From Micromonospora cremea (GTDB taxonomy: Bacteria > Actinomycetota > Actinomycetes > Mycobacteriales > Micromonosporaceae), in the NCBI RefSeq assembly GCF_900143515.1, contig NZ_FSQT01000002.1, positions 2,233,501 to 2,297,500 of the forward strand: DNA of 64,000 bases, read 5' to 3'. Below are positions 27,447 to 36,684 of the stretch, in pieces. Each line of letters starts with the position of its first letter. Position 1 is the first letter of the stretch. The notes under the pieces were generated by a model, which was given only the letters and a program-made list of their open reading frames with translations, was not told where the DNA came from and did no database searches. Position numbers and translations under genes: made by a program.

Positions 27447-27947
27447 TCAGCCGTCCGGGTCACTGTCGGCGAGGATGGCGGACACACCGTCGAGACCCTT
27501 GCGGGTCCCGACGACGACCACCACGTCGCCGGCCGCGAAGCGGAAGGAAGGAAGCGGCGAGACGATCACCTCGCCGTCGCGCAGTACCGCCACGATGGAG
27601 GCGCTGGTGCGGGTACGCGCCTTGGTGTCACCGAGCCTCCGGTTGACATACCTCGACCCGGCCGTGATGGCGATCTGCTCGGTGAGCAGACCGGCGGCCT
27701 GCTCCCGCAGCCCGGAGAGCTGCCCGAGCATCAGCGACGCGCCGAGGATGTCGGCCAGCGCTTCCGCCTCATCGTCCGTCAGCGGGATGTCCGCCTGGCA
27801 CGAGTCAGGATCGTCGGGGTCGTAGAGGACGAGATCCCGGCGGCCATTGCGGTGGGAGACAACGCCCAGGCGGCGTCCGGACTCCGTCACCAGATCGTGG
27901 CGTACGCCGATCCCGGGTAAGGCAATCTGCTCGACTCGTACTCGCAC
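27447..27947 (-). CDS. Antiporter regulatory subunit with TrkA-C domain (KhtT-like)
   Basis: A 166-residue soluble protein. The C-terminal half (about residues 75-160) is a TrkA-C/RCK-C domain: SRYVNRRLGDTKARTRTSASIVAVLRDGEVIVSPLPSFRFAAGDVVVVVGTRKGLDGV. The N-terminal half resembles the KhtT N-domain (VRVEQIALPGIGVRHDLVTESGRRLGVVSHRNGRRDLVLYD). It probably senses a nucleotide (c-di-AMP or similar) or pH and gates the downstream antiporter. First gene of a two-gene operon. Confidence 0.85.
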   Translation of the reverse strand: MRVRVEQIALPGIGVRHDLVTESGRRLGVVSHRNGRRDLVLYDPDDPDSCQADIPLTDDEAEALADILGASLMLGQLSGLREQAAGLLTEQIAITAGSRYVNRRLGDTKARTRTSASIVAVLRDGEVIVSPLPSFRFAAGDVVVVVGTRKGLDGVSAILADSDPDG

Positions 27948-28155
27948 CAGCCAAGGCTACCGCTTGGTGCACCACGCCCAGATCTTGGTCGAATCCGGCC
28001 CCTACGGCGGCCGTTTCCTTCCAGATGATCGACTCGGTTTCGGCGATGTCGCGGTGTCCCGGCAGCCTGGACGCCCCCACTTCCGGGAAATGGACGCCCA
28101 GGATGCGTCGGTGCCCACCCCGGCGGAGCAGAGCGGGCACCGGCGCACGCCGTGG
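27948..28155. other. Intergenic gap without supported gene
   Basis: A 208-base gap between the antiporter regulator and the epoxide hydrolase gene. Short frames exist on both strands but none has a ribosome site or normal codon bias. I see no hairpin terminator of high quality for the epoxide hydrolase gene here. Confidence 0.4.
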
Positions 28156-29292
28156 TCAGCGAAGGCTGGCGAAGAACTCGCGGATGTCGGCGGCCAGCAC
28201 GTCGGTGGCCTGGTGAGCGGCGTAGTGGCCGCCGACGTCGCCCCGCCCGTCGACGTCTGTCCCGTACGCCGTCCACCGGACGATGTTCGCGTGGTCCCGC
28301 TCGGCGAAGCGGCGGATCGACTGGAAGTCGCCGGGGAACATGGCCAGCGCGGTCGGCACGGTGGTCGGCTCGGTCGGCGTGTCGCCGGCGTGCGCGTCCT
28401 CCCAGTAGAACCGGATCGCCGAGGCGGCCGTGCCGGTGAACCAGTAGAGCGCCACGTTGGCCAGGATGAAGTCGGCGTCCAGGCTCACGTCGACGAGCTG
28501 GGCGTTCCAGGCCAGCAGCCCGACCGGCGAGTCGGCCAGCCCGAACGCCAGGGTCTGCGGCTGCTGGCTGTGCACCTGGTTGAAGGAGAACTTGTTCTCG
28601 TAGAACCACTGGAGGTGCTTGAGCGCCGCCTGGTCCGCCTCGGAGAGCCCGGCGAACTCGGCCGGGTCCCCCGAGGGGAACGAGAAGAGTTGGGTGACGT
28701 GCACGCCGAGCACGTGCGCCGCGTCGATCCGGCCCAGCTCCGGCGCGACCATCGAGCCGGCGTCGTTGCCGACCGCGCCGTAGCGGTCGTACCCCAATCG
28801 GCTCATGAGCTCCGCCCAGGCGCGGGCGGTGCGGTGTCGGTTCCAGCCGGCGCTGCGGGTCGGGCCGCTGAACCCGAAGCCCGGCAGCGACGGGATGACC
28901 AGGTGGAAGGCTGGCGCGTCCGGTGCGGTCGGCTCGGTGAGCGGGGCGATCACGTCCAGGTACTCCAGCACCGAGCCGGGCCAGCCGTGGGTGAGCACCA
29001 GTGGGGTGGCGTCCGGTCGGGACGACCGCACGTGCAGGAAGTGGATCTGCTCGCCGTCGATCTCGGTGCGGAACTGCGGGTACGCGTTCAGTCGGGCCTC
29101 GACGGCCCGCCAGTCGAACCCGTCCCGCCACCGGTCGACGAGGGCGCGGACCCGGTCGTTGCTCATCCCGTAGTCGTCGCCGGCGCCGGGCAGTTCGGCG
29201 GGCCAGATCGTGAGGCTCAGTCGGGCGGCCAGGTCGTCGAGGGCGGTCTGCGGGATCTCGACGCGGAACGGGCGGATCGCGGTGCCGGTCAT
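28156..29292 (-). CDS. Epoxide hydrolase (alpha/beta-hydrolase, EHN domain)
   Basis: A 378-residue soluble epoxide hydrolase. An N-terminal EHN domain (about residues 4-90, starting IRPFRVEIPQTALDDLAARL) precedes the alpha/beta hydrolase. The oxyanion loop is HGWPG (residues 102-106), and the nucleophile is Asp177 in GNDAGS. The catalytic His is probably in GGHYAAHQATDVLAADI near the end. It opens epoxides to diols, likely for xenobiotic or endogenous lipid epoxides. It diverges from a TetR-family gene, and operator-like palindromes lie between them. AAGGAG precedes the ATG at 29292. Confidence 0.88.
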   Translation of the reverse strand: MTGTAIRPFRVEIPQTALDDLAARLSLTIWPAELPGAGDDYGMSNDRVRALVDRWRDGFDWRAVEARLNAYPQFRTEIDGEQIHFLHVRSSRPDATPLVLTHGWPGSVLEYLDVIAPLTEPTAPDAPAFHLVIPSLPGFGFSGPTRSAGWNRHRTARAWAELMSRLGYDRYGAVGNDAGSMVAPELGRIDAAHVLGVHVTQLFSFPSGDPAEFAGLSEADQAALKHLQWFYENKFSFNQVHSQQPQTLAFGLADSPVGLLAWNAQLVDVSLDADFILANVALYWFTGTAASAIRFYWEDAHAGDTPTEPTTVPTALAMFPGDFQSIRRFAERDHANIVRWTAYGTDVDGRGDVGGHYAAHQATDVLAADIREFFASLR

Positions 29293-29306
29293 CTCAGGAC
29301 TCCTTC

Positions 29307-29359
29307 GGAACGGAATGCTTCGTTCTGCTATGACATAGCAGACCGGAACGATCCGTTCC
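29307..29359. promoter_or_regulatory. Palindromic operators between epoxide hydrolase and TetR genes
   Basis: Three inverted repeats lie in the 84-base divergent region: GGAACG-N8-CGTTCT (29307-29326), TGCTAT-GAC-ATAGCA (29326-29340) and GGAACG-ATC-CGTTCC (29345-29359). They are probably binding sites for the TetR regulator at 29377, controlling both genes. Confidence 0.65.
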
Positions 29360-29376
29360 ACTGTTATCCTGGCGGT

Positions 29377-30030
29377 ATGCCGACTTCCCCCGGAAAGACC
29401 GAAGCGCCGCTGGCCGGCCGCCGTGCCCAGGCCGCCCGCAACGACGAGGTGATCCTCGAAGCAGCCCGCGCGGTCTTCCTCGACGACCCGAAGGCGCCGA
29501 TCGCCGCCGTCGCCGAACGTGCCGGCGTCGGCATCAGCGCCCTCTACCGGCGGTACGCGGGCAAGGAAGACCTGCTGCGCCAGCTCTGCCATGACGGGCT
29601 GCGCCGGTACGTCGCCGAAGCCGAGACCGCCCTCGCGGAGCCGGACGACTGGGTCGCGTTCGCCGGATTCGTGGCCCGGGTGGTCGACGCCGACGTGCAC
29701 TCGCTCACCGTCCACCTGGCCGGCACCTTCACGCCGAACGAGGAGATGGGCCGGGACGCGGTGCGCGCCAACGAACTGGCCACCGCCCTGTTCGAGCGGG
29801 CCCGTGCCAGTGGGCGGCTGCGCCCCGACGTGGTCGTGCAGGATCTGGGCCTGTTGCTGGAGGCGTGCGCCGCGGTGCGCGTACCCGATCCGGAGCGGAC
29901 CCGGCAGTTGCGCCGTCGTCAGCTCGCGGTGCTGCTGGCCGGACTGTCGGCGGCGCCGGGCACCGACCCGCTTCCCGGCCCGCCCCCGGCGGCCGGGGAA
30001 TTCGACTGGCGGTGGCAGCGCCGGGAGTGA
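29377..30030 (+). CDS. TetR-family transcriptional regulator
   Basis: A 217-residue TetR-type repressor. The N-terminal helix-turn-helix is VILEAARAVFLDDPKAPIAAVAERAGVGISALYRRYAGKEDLLRQLC (about residues 24-70); the rest is a helical ligand-binding domain. It is divergent from an epoxide hydrolase gene and probably represses that gene and itself, relieved by a substrate of the hydrolase. ATG at 29377; a TTATCC element close upstream could make the transcript nearly leaderless. The clpB operator begins just after its stop. Confidence 0.85.
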   Translation: MPTSPGKTEAPLAGRRAQAARNDEVILEAARAVFLDDPKAPIAAVAERAGVGISALYRRYAGKEDLLRQLCHDGLRRYVAEAETALAEPDDWVAFAGFVARVVDADVHSLTVHLAGTFTPNEEMGRDAVRANELATALFERARASGRLRPDVVVQDLGLLLEACAAVRVPDPERTRQLRRRQLAVLLAGLSAAPGTDPLPGPPPAAGEFDWRWQRRE

Positions 30031-30049
30031 TGGGCGTCACAACGTTAAG

Positions 30050-30070
30050 GTTGAGCGGAATACGCTCAAC
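30050..30070 (+). promoter_or_regulatory. HAIR operator for HspR at clpB
   Basis: GTTGAGC-N7-GCTCAAC (30050-30070), a perfect inverted repeat matching the HAIR core TTGAG-N9-CTCAA. It lies 47 bases before the clpB start, so clpB belongs to the HspR regulon together with dnaK. Confidence 0.8.
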
Positions 30071-30116
30071 TCTGGTTGTGTCCAACCCAGTGGACAACGC
30101 CGATCCGGGGGAGCCC

Positions 30117-32708
30117 ATGAACACCGAACGCCTCACCACCAAGAGCCGCGAAACCATCACCGGTGCCGTCGCGCTGGCTAACCAGCGCGGCCACGCCACC
30201 GTGGAGCCCTGGCACCTGCTGCTGTCCCTGCTGGACACCGACGGCTCGACCGCCGCCGGCCTGCTGCGCGCCGTCGGGGCCGACCCCGCCGAGCTGCGCC
30301 GGGCCGCCCAGCGGGCGGTCGACGCCCTGCCGGCGGCGCGGGGCTCCAGCATCGCCGAGCCCACGCTGGCCCGGGAATTCGTCAACGCCATCGGCGCCGC
30401 CGAGCAGATCGCCCGGCCGCTGGGCGACGAGTACACGTCCACCGAGCACCTGCTCGCCGGCCTGGCCCGGGTGGGCGGCGCGGTGTCCGGCGCGCTGACG
30501 TCGGTCGGCGCCACCGAGGAGACCCTGGTCGCCGCCTTCCCGAGCGTCCGGGGTGGGGACCGGCGGGTCACCACCGCCGACCCGGAGCAGACCTACCAGG
30601 CCCTGGCCAAGTACGGCGTCGACCTGACCGCCAGCGCCCGCGACGGCAAGATCGATCCGGTGATCGGCCGGGACTCGGAGATCCGCCGGGTGATCCAGGT
30701 GCTCTCCCGGCGTACCAAGAACAACCCGGTGCTGATCGGCGAGCCCGGCGTCGGCAAGACCGCCATCGTCGAGGGCCTCGCCCAGCGGATCGTCGCCGGT
30801 GATGTGCCCGAGTCGCTGCGCGACAAGAAGCTGGTCTCGCTGGACCTCGGCGCGATGGTCGCCGGCGCCCAGTACCGCGGCCAGTTCGAGGAGCGGCTGA
30901 AGTCCGTGCTGGAGGAGATCAAGAACTCCAACGGGCAGGTCATCACGTTCCTCGACGAGCTGCACACCGTCGTCGGCGCCGGCAAGGGCGAGGGCTCGAT
31001 GGACGCCGGCAACATGCTCAAGCCGATGCTCGCCCGCGGTGAGCTGCGGATGGTCGGCGCGACCACGCTGGACGAGTACCGCGAGCACATCGAGAAGGAC
31101 CCGGCGCTGGAGCGCCGCTTCCAGCCGGTGCTGGTCGGCGAGCCGACCATTGAGGACACCATCGGCATCCTGCGCGGGCTCAAGGAGCGCTACGAGGTGC
31201 ACCACGGCGTCCGGATCACCGACGCCGCGCTGGTCGCCGCCGCGTCGCTGTCGGACCGCTACATCACCGACCGGTTCCTGCCGGACAAGGCGATCGACCT
31301 GGTCGACGAGTCCGCGTCCCGGCTCCGGATGGAGATCGACTCCCGGCCGGTCGAGGTGGACGAGATCGAGCGGGCGGTCCGTCGGCTGGAGATCGAGGAG
31401 ATGGCGCTGGCCAAGGAGCCGGACGCCGCCTCCGCCGAGCGGTTGGCCCGGCTGCGCAAGGAGCTGGCGGACAAGCGTGAGCAGCTCACCGTGCTCTCCG
31501 AGCGCTGGCAGACGGAGAAGAGCCACATCACCAAGCTCTCCACCGCCAAGGAGGAGCTGGAGCGTCTGGGCGGCGAGGCCGAGCGGGCCGAGCGCGACGG
31601 GGAGTTGGAGCGCGCCGCCGAGCTGCGCTACGGCCGGATTCCCGCGCTCAAGGTCGAGCTGAAGCAGGCCGAGGAGGAGCTGGCCCAGCTCCAGGCCGAC
31701 GGCGCGATGCTCAAGGAGGAGGTCGGCGCGGACGACATCGCCGCGGTGGTCGCCTCCTGGACCGGCATCCCGGCCGGTCGGCTGCTCGAGGGCGAGACGG
31801 CCAAGCTGCTCCGGATGGAGGAGTCGCTGGGCGGCCGGGTGGTCGGCCAGGCCGAGGCGGTCGGCGCGGTCGCCGACGCGGTGCGCCGGGCGCGGGCCGG
31901 GGTTGCCGATCCGGACCGCCCGACCGGCAGCTTCCTCTTCCTCGGCCCGACCGGTGTCGGCAAGACCGAGCTGGCCAAGGCCCTCGCCGAGTTCCTCTTC
32001 GACGACGAGCGGGCGATGGTCCGCATCGACATGAGCGAGTACGGCGAGAAGCACTCGGTGGCCCGCCTGGTCGGTGCCCCTCCCGGCTACATCGGCTACG
32101 AGGAGGGCGGCCAGCTCACCGAGGCGGTGCGCCGCCGGCCGTACTCGGTGATCCTGCTGGACGAGGTGGAGAAGGCCCACCCGGACGTCTTCGACGTGCT
32201 GCTCCAGGTGCTCGACGACGGTCGGCTCACCGATGGTCAGGGCCGCACGGTGGACTTCCGTAACGCGATCCTGATCCTCACCTCCAACCTCGGGTCGTCG
32301 GTGATCAGCGACCTGACGCTGGCCGAGGAGCAGCGCCGCGAGGGGGTCCTCGCCGTGGTCCGGTCGCACTTCAAGCCGGAGTTCCTCAACCGGCTGGACG
32401 ACATCGTGGTCTTCGCCTCGCTGCGCGGGGACGACCTGCGCTCCATCGTGGACATCCAGCTGGACCGGATGCGGCGCCGGCTGGCCGACCGCCGGCTCGG
32501 CCTGGAGATCACCGACGCGGCCCGCGGCTGGCTCGCCGAGCACGGGTACGACCCGATCTACGGTGCCCGCCCGTTGCGCCGTCTGGTCCAGACCGCGATC
32601 GGTGACCAGCTGGCCAGGGCCCTGCTGTCGGGCACGATCCGCGACGGCGACACCGTCAAGGTCGACCTGACCACCCCGACGAACACCCTGACGGTAACCC
32701 CGGCCTGA
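30117..32708 (+). CDS. clpB: Disaggregase ClpB (Hsp100)
   Basis: An 863-residue Hsp100 ATPase that extracts proteins from aggregates with DnaK. An N-terminal Clp-N domain ([25 protein letters not shown]) is followed by AAA module 1 with Walker [10 protein letters not shown] (about residue 207), a long coiled-coil middle domain (about residues 410-530) and AAA module 2 with GPTGVGKTE (about residue 610). The middle domain and lack of a ClpP-docking loop distinguish it from ClpC. GGGGGAG precedes the ATG. Regulated by HspR through the operator upstream. Confidence 0.97.
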   Translation: MNTERLTTKSRETITGAVALANQRGHATVEPWHLLLSLLDTDGSTAAGLLRAVGADPAELRRAAQRAVDALPAARGSSIAEPTLAREFVNAIGAAEQIARPLGDEYTSTEHLLAGLARVGGAVSGALTSVGATEETLVAAFPSVRGGDRRVTTADPEQTYQALAKYGVDLTASARDGKIDPVIGRDSEIRRVIQVLSRRTKNNPVLIGEPGVGKTAIVEGLAQRIVAGDVPESLRDKKLVSLDLGAMVAGAQYRGQFEERLKSVLEEIKNSNGQVITFLDELHTVVGAGKGEGSMDAGNMLKPMLARGELRMVGATTLDEYREHIEKDPALERRFQPVLVGEPTIEDTIGILRGLKERYEVHHGVRITDAALVAAASLSDRYITDRFLPDKAIDLVDESASRLRMEIDSRPVEVDEIERAVRRLEIEEMALAKEPDAASAERLARLRKELADKREQLTVLSERWQTEKSHITKLSTAKEELERLGGEAERAERDGELERAAELRYGRIPALKVELKQAEEELAQLQADGAMLKEEVGADDIAAVVASWTGIPAGRLLEGETAKLLRMEESLGGRVVGQAEAVGAVADAVRRARAGVADPDRPTGSFLFLGPTGVGKTELAKALAEFLFDDERAMVRIDMSEYGEKHSVARLVGAPPGYIGYEEGGQLTEAVRRRPYSVILLDEVEKAHPDVFDVLLQVLDDGRLTDGQGRTVDFRNAILILTSNLGSSVISDLTLAEEQRREGVLAVVRSHFKPEFLNRLDDIVVFASLRGDDLRSIVDIQLDRMRRRLADRRLGLEITDAARGWLAEHGYDPIYGARPLRRLVQTAIGDQLARALLSGTIRDGDTVKVDLTTPTNTLTVTPA

Positions 32709-32726
32709 CCCACCGGCCCCACCCGC

Positions 32727-32787
32727 GTTGATCATGAAGTTATTGCCTCCCGGCTCGGCGAGTCGTGGCAATAACTTCATGATCAAC
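32727..32787. repeat. GTTGATCATGA hairpin element, copy A
   Basis: A perfect 21-base inverted repeat. The left arm (32727-32747) begins GTTGATCATGAAGTTATTG and the right arm (32767-32787) is its exact complement, with a 19-base GC-rich loop. The arms are much AT-richer than the surroundings. It lies just after clpB and upstream of the 126-residue gene. Two relatives are at 51161-51221 and 52237-52296. Confidence 0.9.
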
Positions 32788-32823
32788 AGGGTCGGGGTGG
32801 GGTCGGCGGGGAAAGGATGGTGC

Positions 32824-33204
32824 ATGTTCGGCATCGGGAAGAAGTGGGAACGGGAACTGGGCGCCGCCGTCGACGAGTTGGTGGGGGCCGACACGCTCGC
32901 CTTCGGTGGCGTCGGCTTCGCCGGCGCGCTGCTGCCGGTGACCGAGGCGTACCAACGCATCGAGGCCGCCCTCGACGACCACCCCGAGGAGGTACGCCGG
33001 CAGCTCGACCGGGTGCTGGCCGAAGGCTCACCCGCAGGCCGGGCGTACGCGGCCACGCTGCTGGAGCGGATCGACCCGACGGCGGCCAGGACGGTCTGGA
33101 CGTCACTGCGGGACGACCCGACCGAGTTCACCACCTTCGTCGGCTGCGTGATGGGGCGCACCACCCTCGGCGACTACGCCACCCGACGACTCGCCGCAGC
33201 ATGA
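32824..33204 (+). CDS. Uncharacterised helical protein
   Basis: A 126-residue protein, acidic and probably all-helical, starting MFGIGKKWERELGAAVDELVG and ending RRLAAA. It has no signal peptide or clear motif. I use the ATG at 32824 with GGAAAGG-type sequence upstream; an earlier in-frame codon lies within the hairpin repeat. Codon bias is that of a real gene. It lies between hairpin copy A and the DUF4178 gene. Function unknown; HEAT-like helical packing is a possibility. Confidence 0.65.
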   Translation: MFGIGKKWERELGAAVDELVGADTLAFGGVGFAGALLPVTEAYQRIEAALDDHPEEVRRQLDRVLAEGSPAGRAYAATLLERIDPTAARTVWTSLRDDPTEFTTFVGCVMGRTTLGDYATRRLAAA

Positions 33205-33368
33205 TCCATCCGCCGATCGGGGGACCACTCGATCCGTCCACAGTGCCGGCGACCACGGCGGGCGACACCCCGGCCGCCGTCAGTAGCTGAGCTTTCCGTC
33301 ACGACGCGAGTCGCTCCGGTGTCGGCGGTTGTTACCGTCTGCGCCGACGTACCTGGGGAGGTGGTCGG

Positions 33369-33989
33369 GTGGACGGGTCGGTGACGTACCTGGTGGCGGC
33401 GGTGGCCGTACTCGCGGTGGTCGTGTTCGTGATCGTCGTGTGGGCCCGGCGGCGGGCGGCGACCCGGCCCGGCGGCGCGCGGCCCGCCGGACGGCCGGCG
33501 CGCGGCCGCGCGGCGGAGCCGCTGCGCGGTGGTCCGCACCGTCTGGCCCCGGGCGACCGCGTGCGGATCCGCGAGCGGGAGTACGCGGTGAGCGGCACGA
33601 TCCGCCTGGTCGAGGGGGACTGGAGTTGGGTGCAGCACCTGCTCGACGACGCCTCCGGCACTCGCCACCGGTTGTCGGTGGAGGACGGCCCCGACCTGGA
33701 GTTGGTGCTCTGGACCGCTGAACCCGGCGCGACCGTCACCCCGGGCGCCCCCACCATCGACCTCGGCGGGCGGCGCTACACCTGGGCCGAGACCGGGCAG
33801 TCGCGCTACACCGCCATCGGGGAGACCGGGCTGCCGGCGGCCGGGACGATGCGCTACCACGACTACCAGTCCGGCGGCGGCGCGCGGCTCTCCTTCGAGG
33901 CGTACGGCGAAGAGGGCTGGCGGGTCGCCCGCGGCGACCTGCTCGACCCCACCGAGCTGACGATCCGACCCACCGCCGAAGAGCGCTGA
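33369..33989 (+). CDS. DUF4178 domain membrane protein
   Basis: A 206-residue protein with one N-terminal membrane helix (about residues 5-26), a basic Arg/Pro linker, and a globular domain (about residues 55-200). The domain starts LAPGDRVRIREREYAVSGTIRLVEGDWSWVQHLLDD, which is the DUF4178 pattern as I recall it. The C-terminal LSFEAYGEEGWRVARGDLLDPTELTI also fits. The start is GTG at 33369 with GGGGAGG upstream. Members often lie near membrane protein genes of similar size, as here; function is unknown. Confidence 0.75.
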   Translation: MDGSVTYLVAAVAVLAVVVFVIVVWARRRAATRPGGARPAGRPARGRAAEPLRGGPHRLAPGDRVRIREREYAVSGTIRLVEGDWSWVQHLLDDASGTRHRLSVEDGPDLELVLWTAEPGATVTPGAPTIDLGGRRYTWAETGQSRYTAIGETGLPAAGTMRYHDYQSGGGARLSFEAYGEEGWRVARGDLLDPTELTIRPTAEER

Positions 33990-34082
33990 GCCGGACCCCA
34001 CGGGCGCGCCGGGATCGCCACGGCATGCCAGAGTGGTCAGTTGTCGGTACGGTGTGGGCCCGATCTCAAGGGAAGGAGAATC

Positions 34083-34958
34083 GTGGTCGATTCCCAGAGC
34101 ACGCCGGCCCGTCAGCGGCCATCAATCGTGACGATTTCCAGCTACCTGCTCTTCCTGTTCCTGGCGTGCCAGGTGATCAGTCTGATCCTCACACTCGCCA
34201 CCATCGGCAAGACCCGTGACGTGCTCCGCGAGGCGTACGAGGGCAGTTCCGTCGACGGCGCCGAGCAGGTTGCGGACTTCTTCTTCGCCTTCGGCCTCGG
34301 CAGCAGCATCCTGCTGCTCCTGCTCGCGGTCACCCTGGCCGTGCTGGCCCTGCTCAACAACCAGGGCCGCAACGGCGCCCGGATCGCCACCTGGATCATC
34401 GGCGGCATCATGGTCTGCTGCGTGGGCGGCACCCTGCTCAGCGGGGCCGCCGGCAGCTTCACCACCGGCGGGAACACCGGCGGTGACATGCCGAGCGGCG
34501 AGGAGATCCAGCGTCGGCTGGACGAGGCGCTGCCCTCCTGGATCACCCCGGTCAGCCTCGTGCTCGGCGTGATCAGCCTGCTCGCGCTGCTCGCGGCGCT
34601 GATCCTGCTGGCGCTTCCGAAGGCCAACGAGTTCTTCCGCAAGCCCGCCGCGGCTTGGGAGCCGCCGACCCCGGGCGCCAGCTACCCGGGTTACCCGCAG
34701 GCGCCGGGTCAGCCGGGTTACCCGCAGGCGCCGGGTCAGCCGGGTTACCCGCAGGCGCCGGGTCAGCCGGGTTACCCGCAGGCCCCCGGCCAGCCGGGCT
34801 ACCCGTCGAGCGGCGAGCCGGGCTACCCGTCGACGCCGGGCCAGACGCCCGGGTCGGAGCCGGGTTACCCGCCGCCGGCCGGCCCGTCCGGCACGAACCG
34901 GCCGGACGACACGCCGCCGGCCGACCGTCCCGGGCCGACCCCGCCGTCGACGAGTTGA
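34083..34958 (+). CDS. Four-helix membrane protein with YPQAPGQPG repeat tail
   Basis: A 291-residue protein with four predicted membrane helices (about residues 15-40, 63-92, 100-125, 155-190), followed by a cytoplasmic tail with repeats of the nine-residue unit YPQAPGQPG, then a Pro/Thr-rich end. The GTG at 34083 is preferred because GGAAGGAG precedes it by about six bases. It is similar in layout to the next gene at 35031: an SWxxP helix ending in LALPxANxFF/W, then a proline tail. The two genes probably arose by duplication. Function unknown. Confidence 0.75.
   Translation: MVDSQSTPARQRPSIVTISSYLLFLFLACQVISLILTLATIGKTRDVLREAYEGSSVDGAEQVADFFFAFGLGSSILLLLLAVTLAVLALLNNQGRNGARIATWIIGGIMVCCVGGTLLSGAAGSFTTGGNTGGDMPSGEEIQRRLDEALPSWITPVSLVLGVISLLALLAALILLALPKANEFFRKPAAAWEPPTPGASYPGYPQAPGQPGYPQAPGQPGYPQAPGQPGYPQAPGQPGYPSSGEPGYPSTPGQTPGSEPGYPPPAGPSGTNRPDDTPPADRPGPTPPSTS
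34690..34801 (+). repeat. 27-base coding tandem repeat
   Basis: About four near-identical copies of a 27-base unit (ggttacccgcaggcgccggg...). They encode YPQAPGQPG units in the tail of the preceding membrane protein. Copy 4 has synonymous changes. Coding minisatellite, not regulatory. Confidence 0.8.
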
Positions 34959-35030
34959 CCGCTCGATAACCACGACGCCGTCGATCCCTCCGAGTAGGTT
35001 GCAACCCGACGCCTACCGGAGGGATTCGTC

Positions 35031-35696
35031 GTGTCGTACCCGGAATCGGCACCGGCCCGCCGGCCCGCCGTGGTCCTGCTGGCCACGGCCGTGCTGCTGG
35101 TGATGGCGGTCGCCGCACTCGCGTACACCGTCGTCGACCTGGCGGTGCTCGGCCGCACGGTCGACGCCTTCCGCTCCGCCGCCCGCGACACCTCAGCGAC
35201 TCCGCAGCAGATCGACGACGTGGTGACCCTGCTGCGCGCGTCCGCGGCGGTGTCGGCGGTGGTGGCCGCGCTCTCCGCGGTGGTGCTCGCCGGCCTGGCC
35301 CTCGGGCTGCTGGCGGGTCGTGCCGGTGTCCGGGTGGCCACCTGGGTGGTCTGCGGGCTCGGCCTGCTCGCCGGCTGCTGCAGCGTGGCGGTGCTCATCG
35401 GCGAACGGGCCGCGCCGCTGCGGCTGGGCGCCGGTGAGCGGGCCACCGCCGAGTTGCTGGGCCTGATTGCTGACGCGTACCCGTCGTGGTGGATCCCGCT
35501 CAACGCGGGGCTTTCCGTTGGACAGGGCCTCGGTTACCTTGTGGTAGCTACGCTGCTGGCCCTGCCGGCGGCCAACGCCTGGTTCGGTCGGCACCGCCTG
35601 ACAGCGCCGACCGTGCCGTCCGCTCCACCCGGGTTCCCACCCGCCCCGCACCAGCCCCCGCCGGCGCAGACCGCGCCCCCGTACCCGCCCAGGTGA
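35031..35696 (+). CDS. Four-helix membrane protein with proline tail
   Basis: A 221-residue protein with four predicted membrane helices (about residues 12-37, 65-92, 97-122, 148-178) and a proline-rich cytoplasmic end (SAPPGFPPAPHQPPPAQTAPPYPPR). Shared features with the gene at 34083 are the loop AYPSWWIPLNAG before the last helix and LALPAANAWFG after it. It starts with GTG at 35031, with GGAGGG upstream. The pair may form a membrane complex or be alternative forms of one function. No recognised domain. Confidence 0.75.
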   Translation: MSYPESAPARRPAVVLLATAVLLVMAVAALAYTVVDLAVLGRTVDAFRSAARDTSATPQQIDDVVTLLRASAAVSAVVAALSAVVLAGLALGLLAGRAGVRVATWVVCGLGLLAGCCSVAVLIGERAAPLRLGAGERATAELLGLIADAYPSWWIPLNAGLSVGQGLGYLVVATLLALPAANAWFGRHRLTAPTVPSAPPGFPPAPHQPPPAQTAPPYPPR

Positions 35697-35705
35697 GGAC
35701 CGCCC

Positions 35706-36515
35706 GTGACGCTCGACCCCGCGACCGCCGAGCGACGGGCCCTGATCACCGGCGCCACCGCCGGCATCGGCGCTGCGTTCACCCGCCGGCTGGCCGCTGA
35801 CGGCTGGCACCTGGTGCTGGTCGCCCGGGACGCGGGCCGGTTGACCGAGCTGGCCGCCGAGCTGGGTTCCCGACACGGCCGCGAGGTGGAGACGATATCG
35901 GCGGACCTGTCCACCGACGACGGCTGCGCCGTGGTGGAGCAGCGGCTCACCGGCGGCAGCCCCGTGCACCTGCTGGTCAACAACGCCGGGATCAGCCTGA
36001 ACAAACCGTTCCTGCGTTCCTCCGCGGAAGATGAGGCCCGCCTGCTGCGGCTCAACGTGCACGCGGTCATGCGGCTGACCCTGGCGGCGCTGCGTCCGAT
36101 GACCGAACGGCGCGACGGGGCAGTGATAAATGTCTCTTCAGTTGCCGGATTCGGCGCGGTGATGCCGGGATCGACCTACTCGGCCAGCAAGGCGTGGGTC
36201 ACCAATTTCAGCGAGTCCGTGGGCCAGTCGGCACGCCCGTTCGGCGTCCGGGTGATGGCCCTGTGCCCCGGCTACACCCGTACGGAGTTCCATCAGCGGG
36301 CCGGCATCAACATGTCGAAGACGCCGGAGTGGATGTGGCTACGGGCCGAGGATGTGGTCGACGAAGCCTTGCGTGACCTGGGCAAAGGCAAGTTGGTCAG
36401 CATTCCGGCGTGGAAGTACAAAGTGGCCGTCGCCGGTCTGCGGCACGCGCCGCGCAGGCTGCTCCAGGCGGTCGCAAGGGACACCCGCGGCAGGATCGGT
36501 CGCGACGAGCGCTGA
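35706..36515 (+). CDS. Short-chain dehydrogenase/reductase
   Basis: A 269-residue SDR. The NAD(P)-binding TGATAGIG (residues 15-22) and NNAG (residues 91-94) are present, as is the catalytic Ser-Tyr-Lys: VSSVAGFG ... STYSASKAW. The C-terminus extends with basic residues (KYKVAVAGLRHAPRRLL), as in the DltE/YqjQ-like subgroup. It starts with GTG at 35706, nine bases after the preceding gene, so co-transcription is likely. Substrate unknown. Confidence 0.85.
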   Translation: MTLDPATAERRALITGATAGIGAAFTRRLAADGWHLVLVARDAGRLTELAAELGSRHGREVETISADLSTDDGCAVVEQRLTGGSPVHLLVNNAGISLNKPFLRSSAEDEARLLRLNVHAVMRLTLAALRPMTERRDGAVINVSSVAGFGAVMPGSTYSASKAWVTNFSESVGQSARPFGVRVMALCPGYTRTEFHQRAGINMSKTPEWMWLRAEDVVDEALRDLGKGKLVSIPAWKYKVAVAGLRHAPRRLLQAVARDTRGRIGRDER

Positions 36516-36684
36516 GCCTCCACGGGCCGCGCGGTGTCTCGGCACCAGCGCGGGGACGTTGGCTCGCCGCAACCGGGCCGATTGCTGAGCGTAGTCGAAC
36601 ATCGCCAACCATCTGTCCCCCACCGGGCTGATCAGGGTGGACCCCGCACACGGCGTTCAGACTTGCGCAGTAACCTCTATCGCC

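Noticed and set aside
27948..28155. A short gene or pseudogene in the gap after the epoxide hydrolase
   Set aside because: Frames lack ribosome sites and GC third-position bias, and no known domain was seen.
30066..33164. A minus-strand frame of over 1000 codons opposite clpB
   Set aside because: Shadow of the strongly biased clpB coding sequence; it even covers the HAIR operator and a hairpin repeat.
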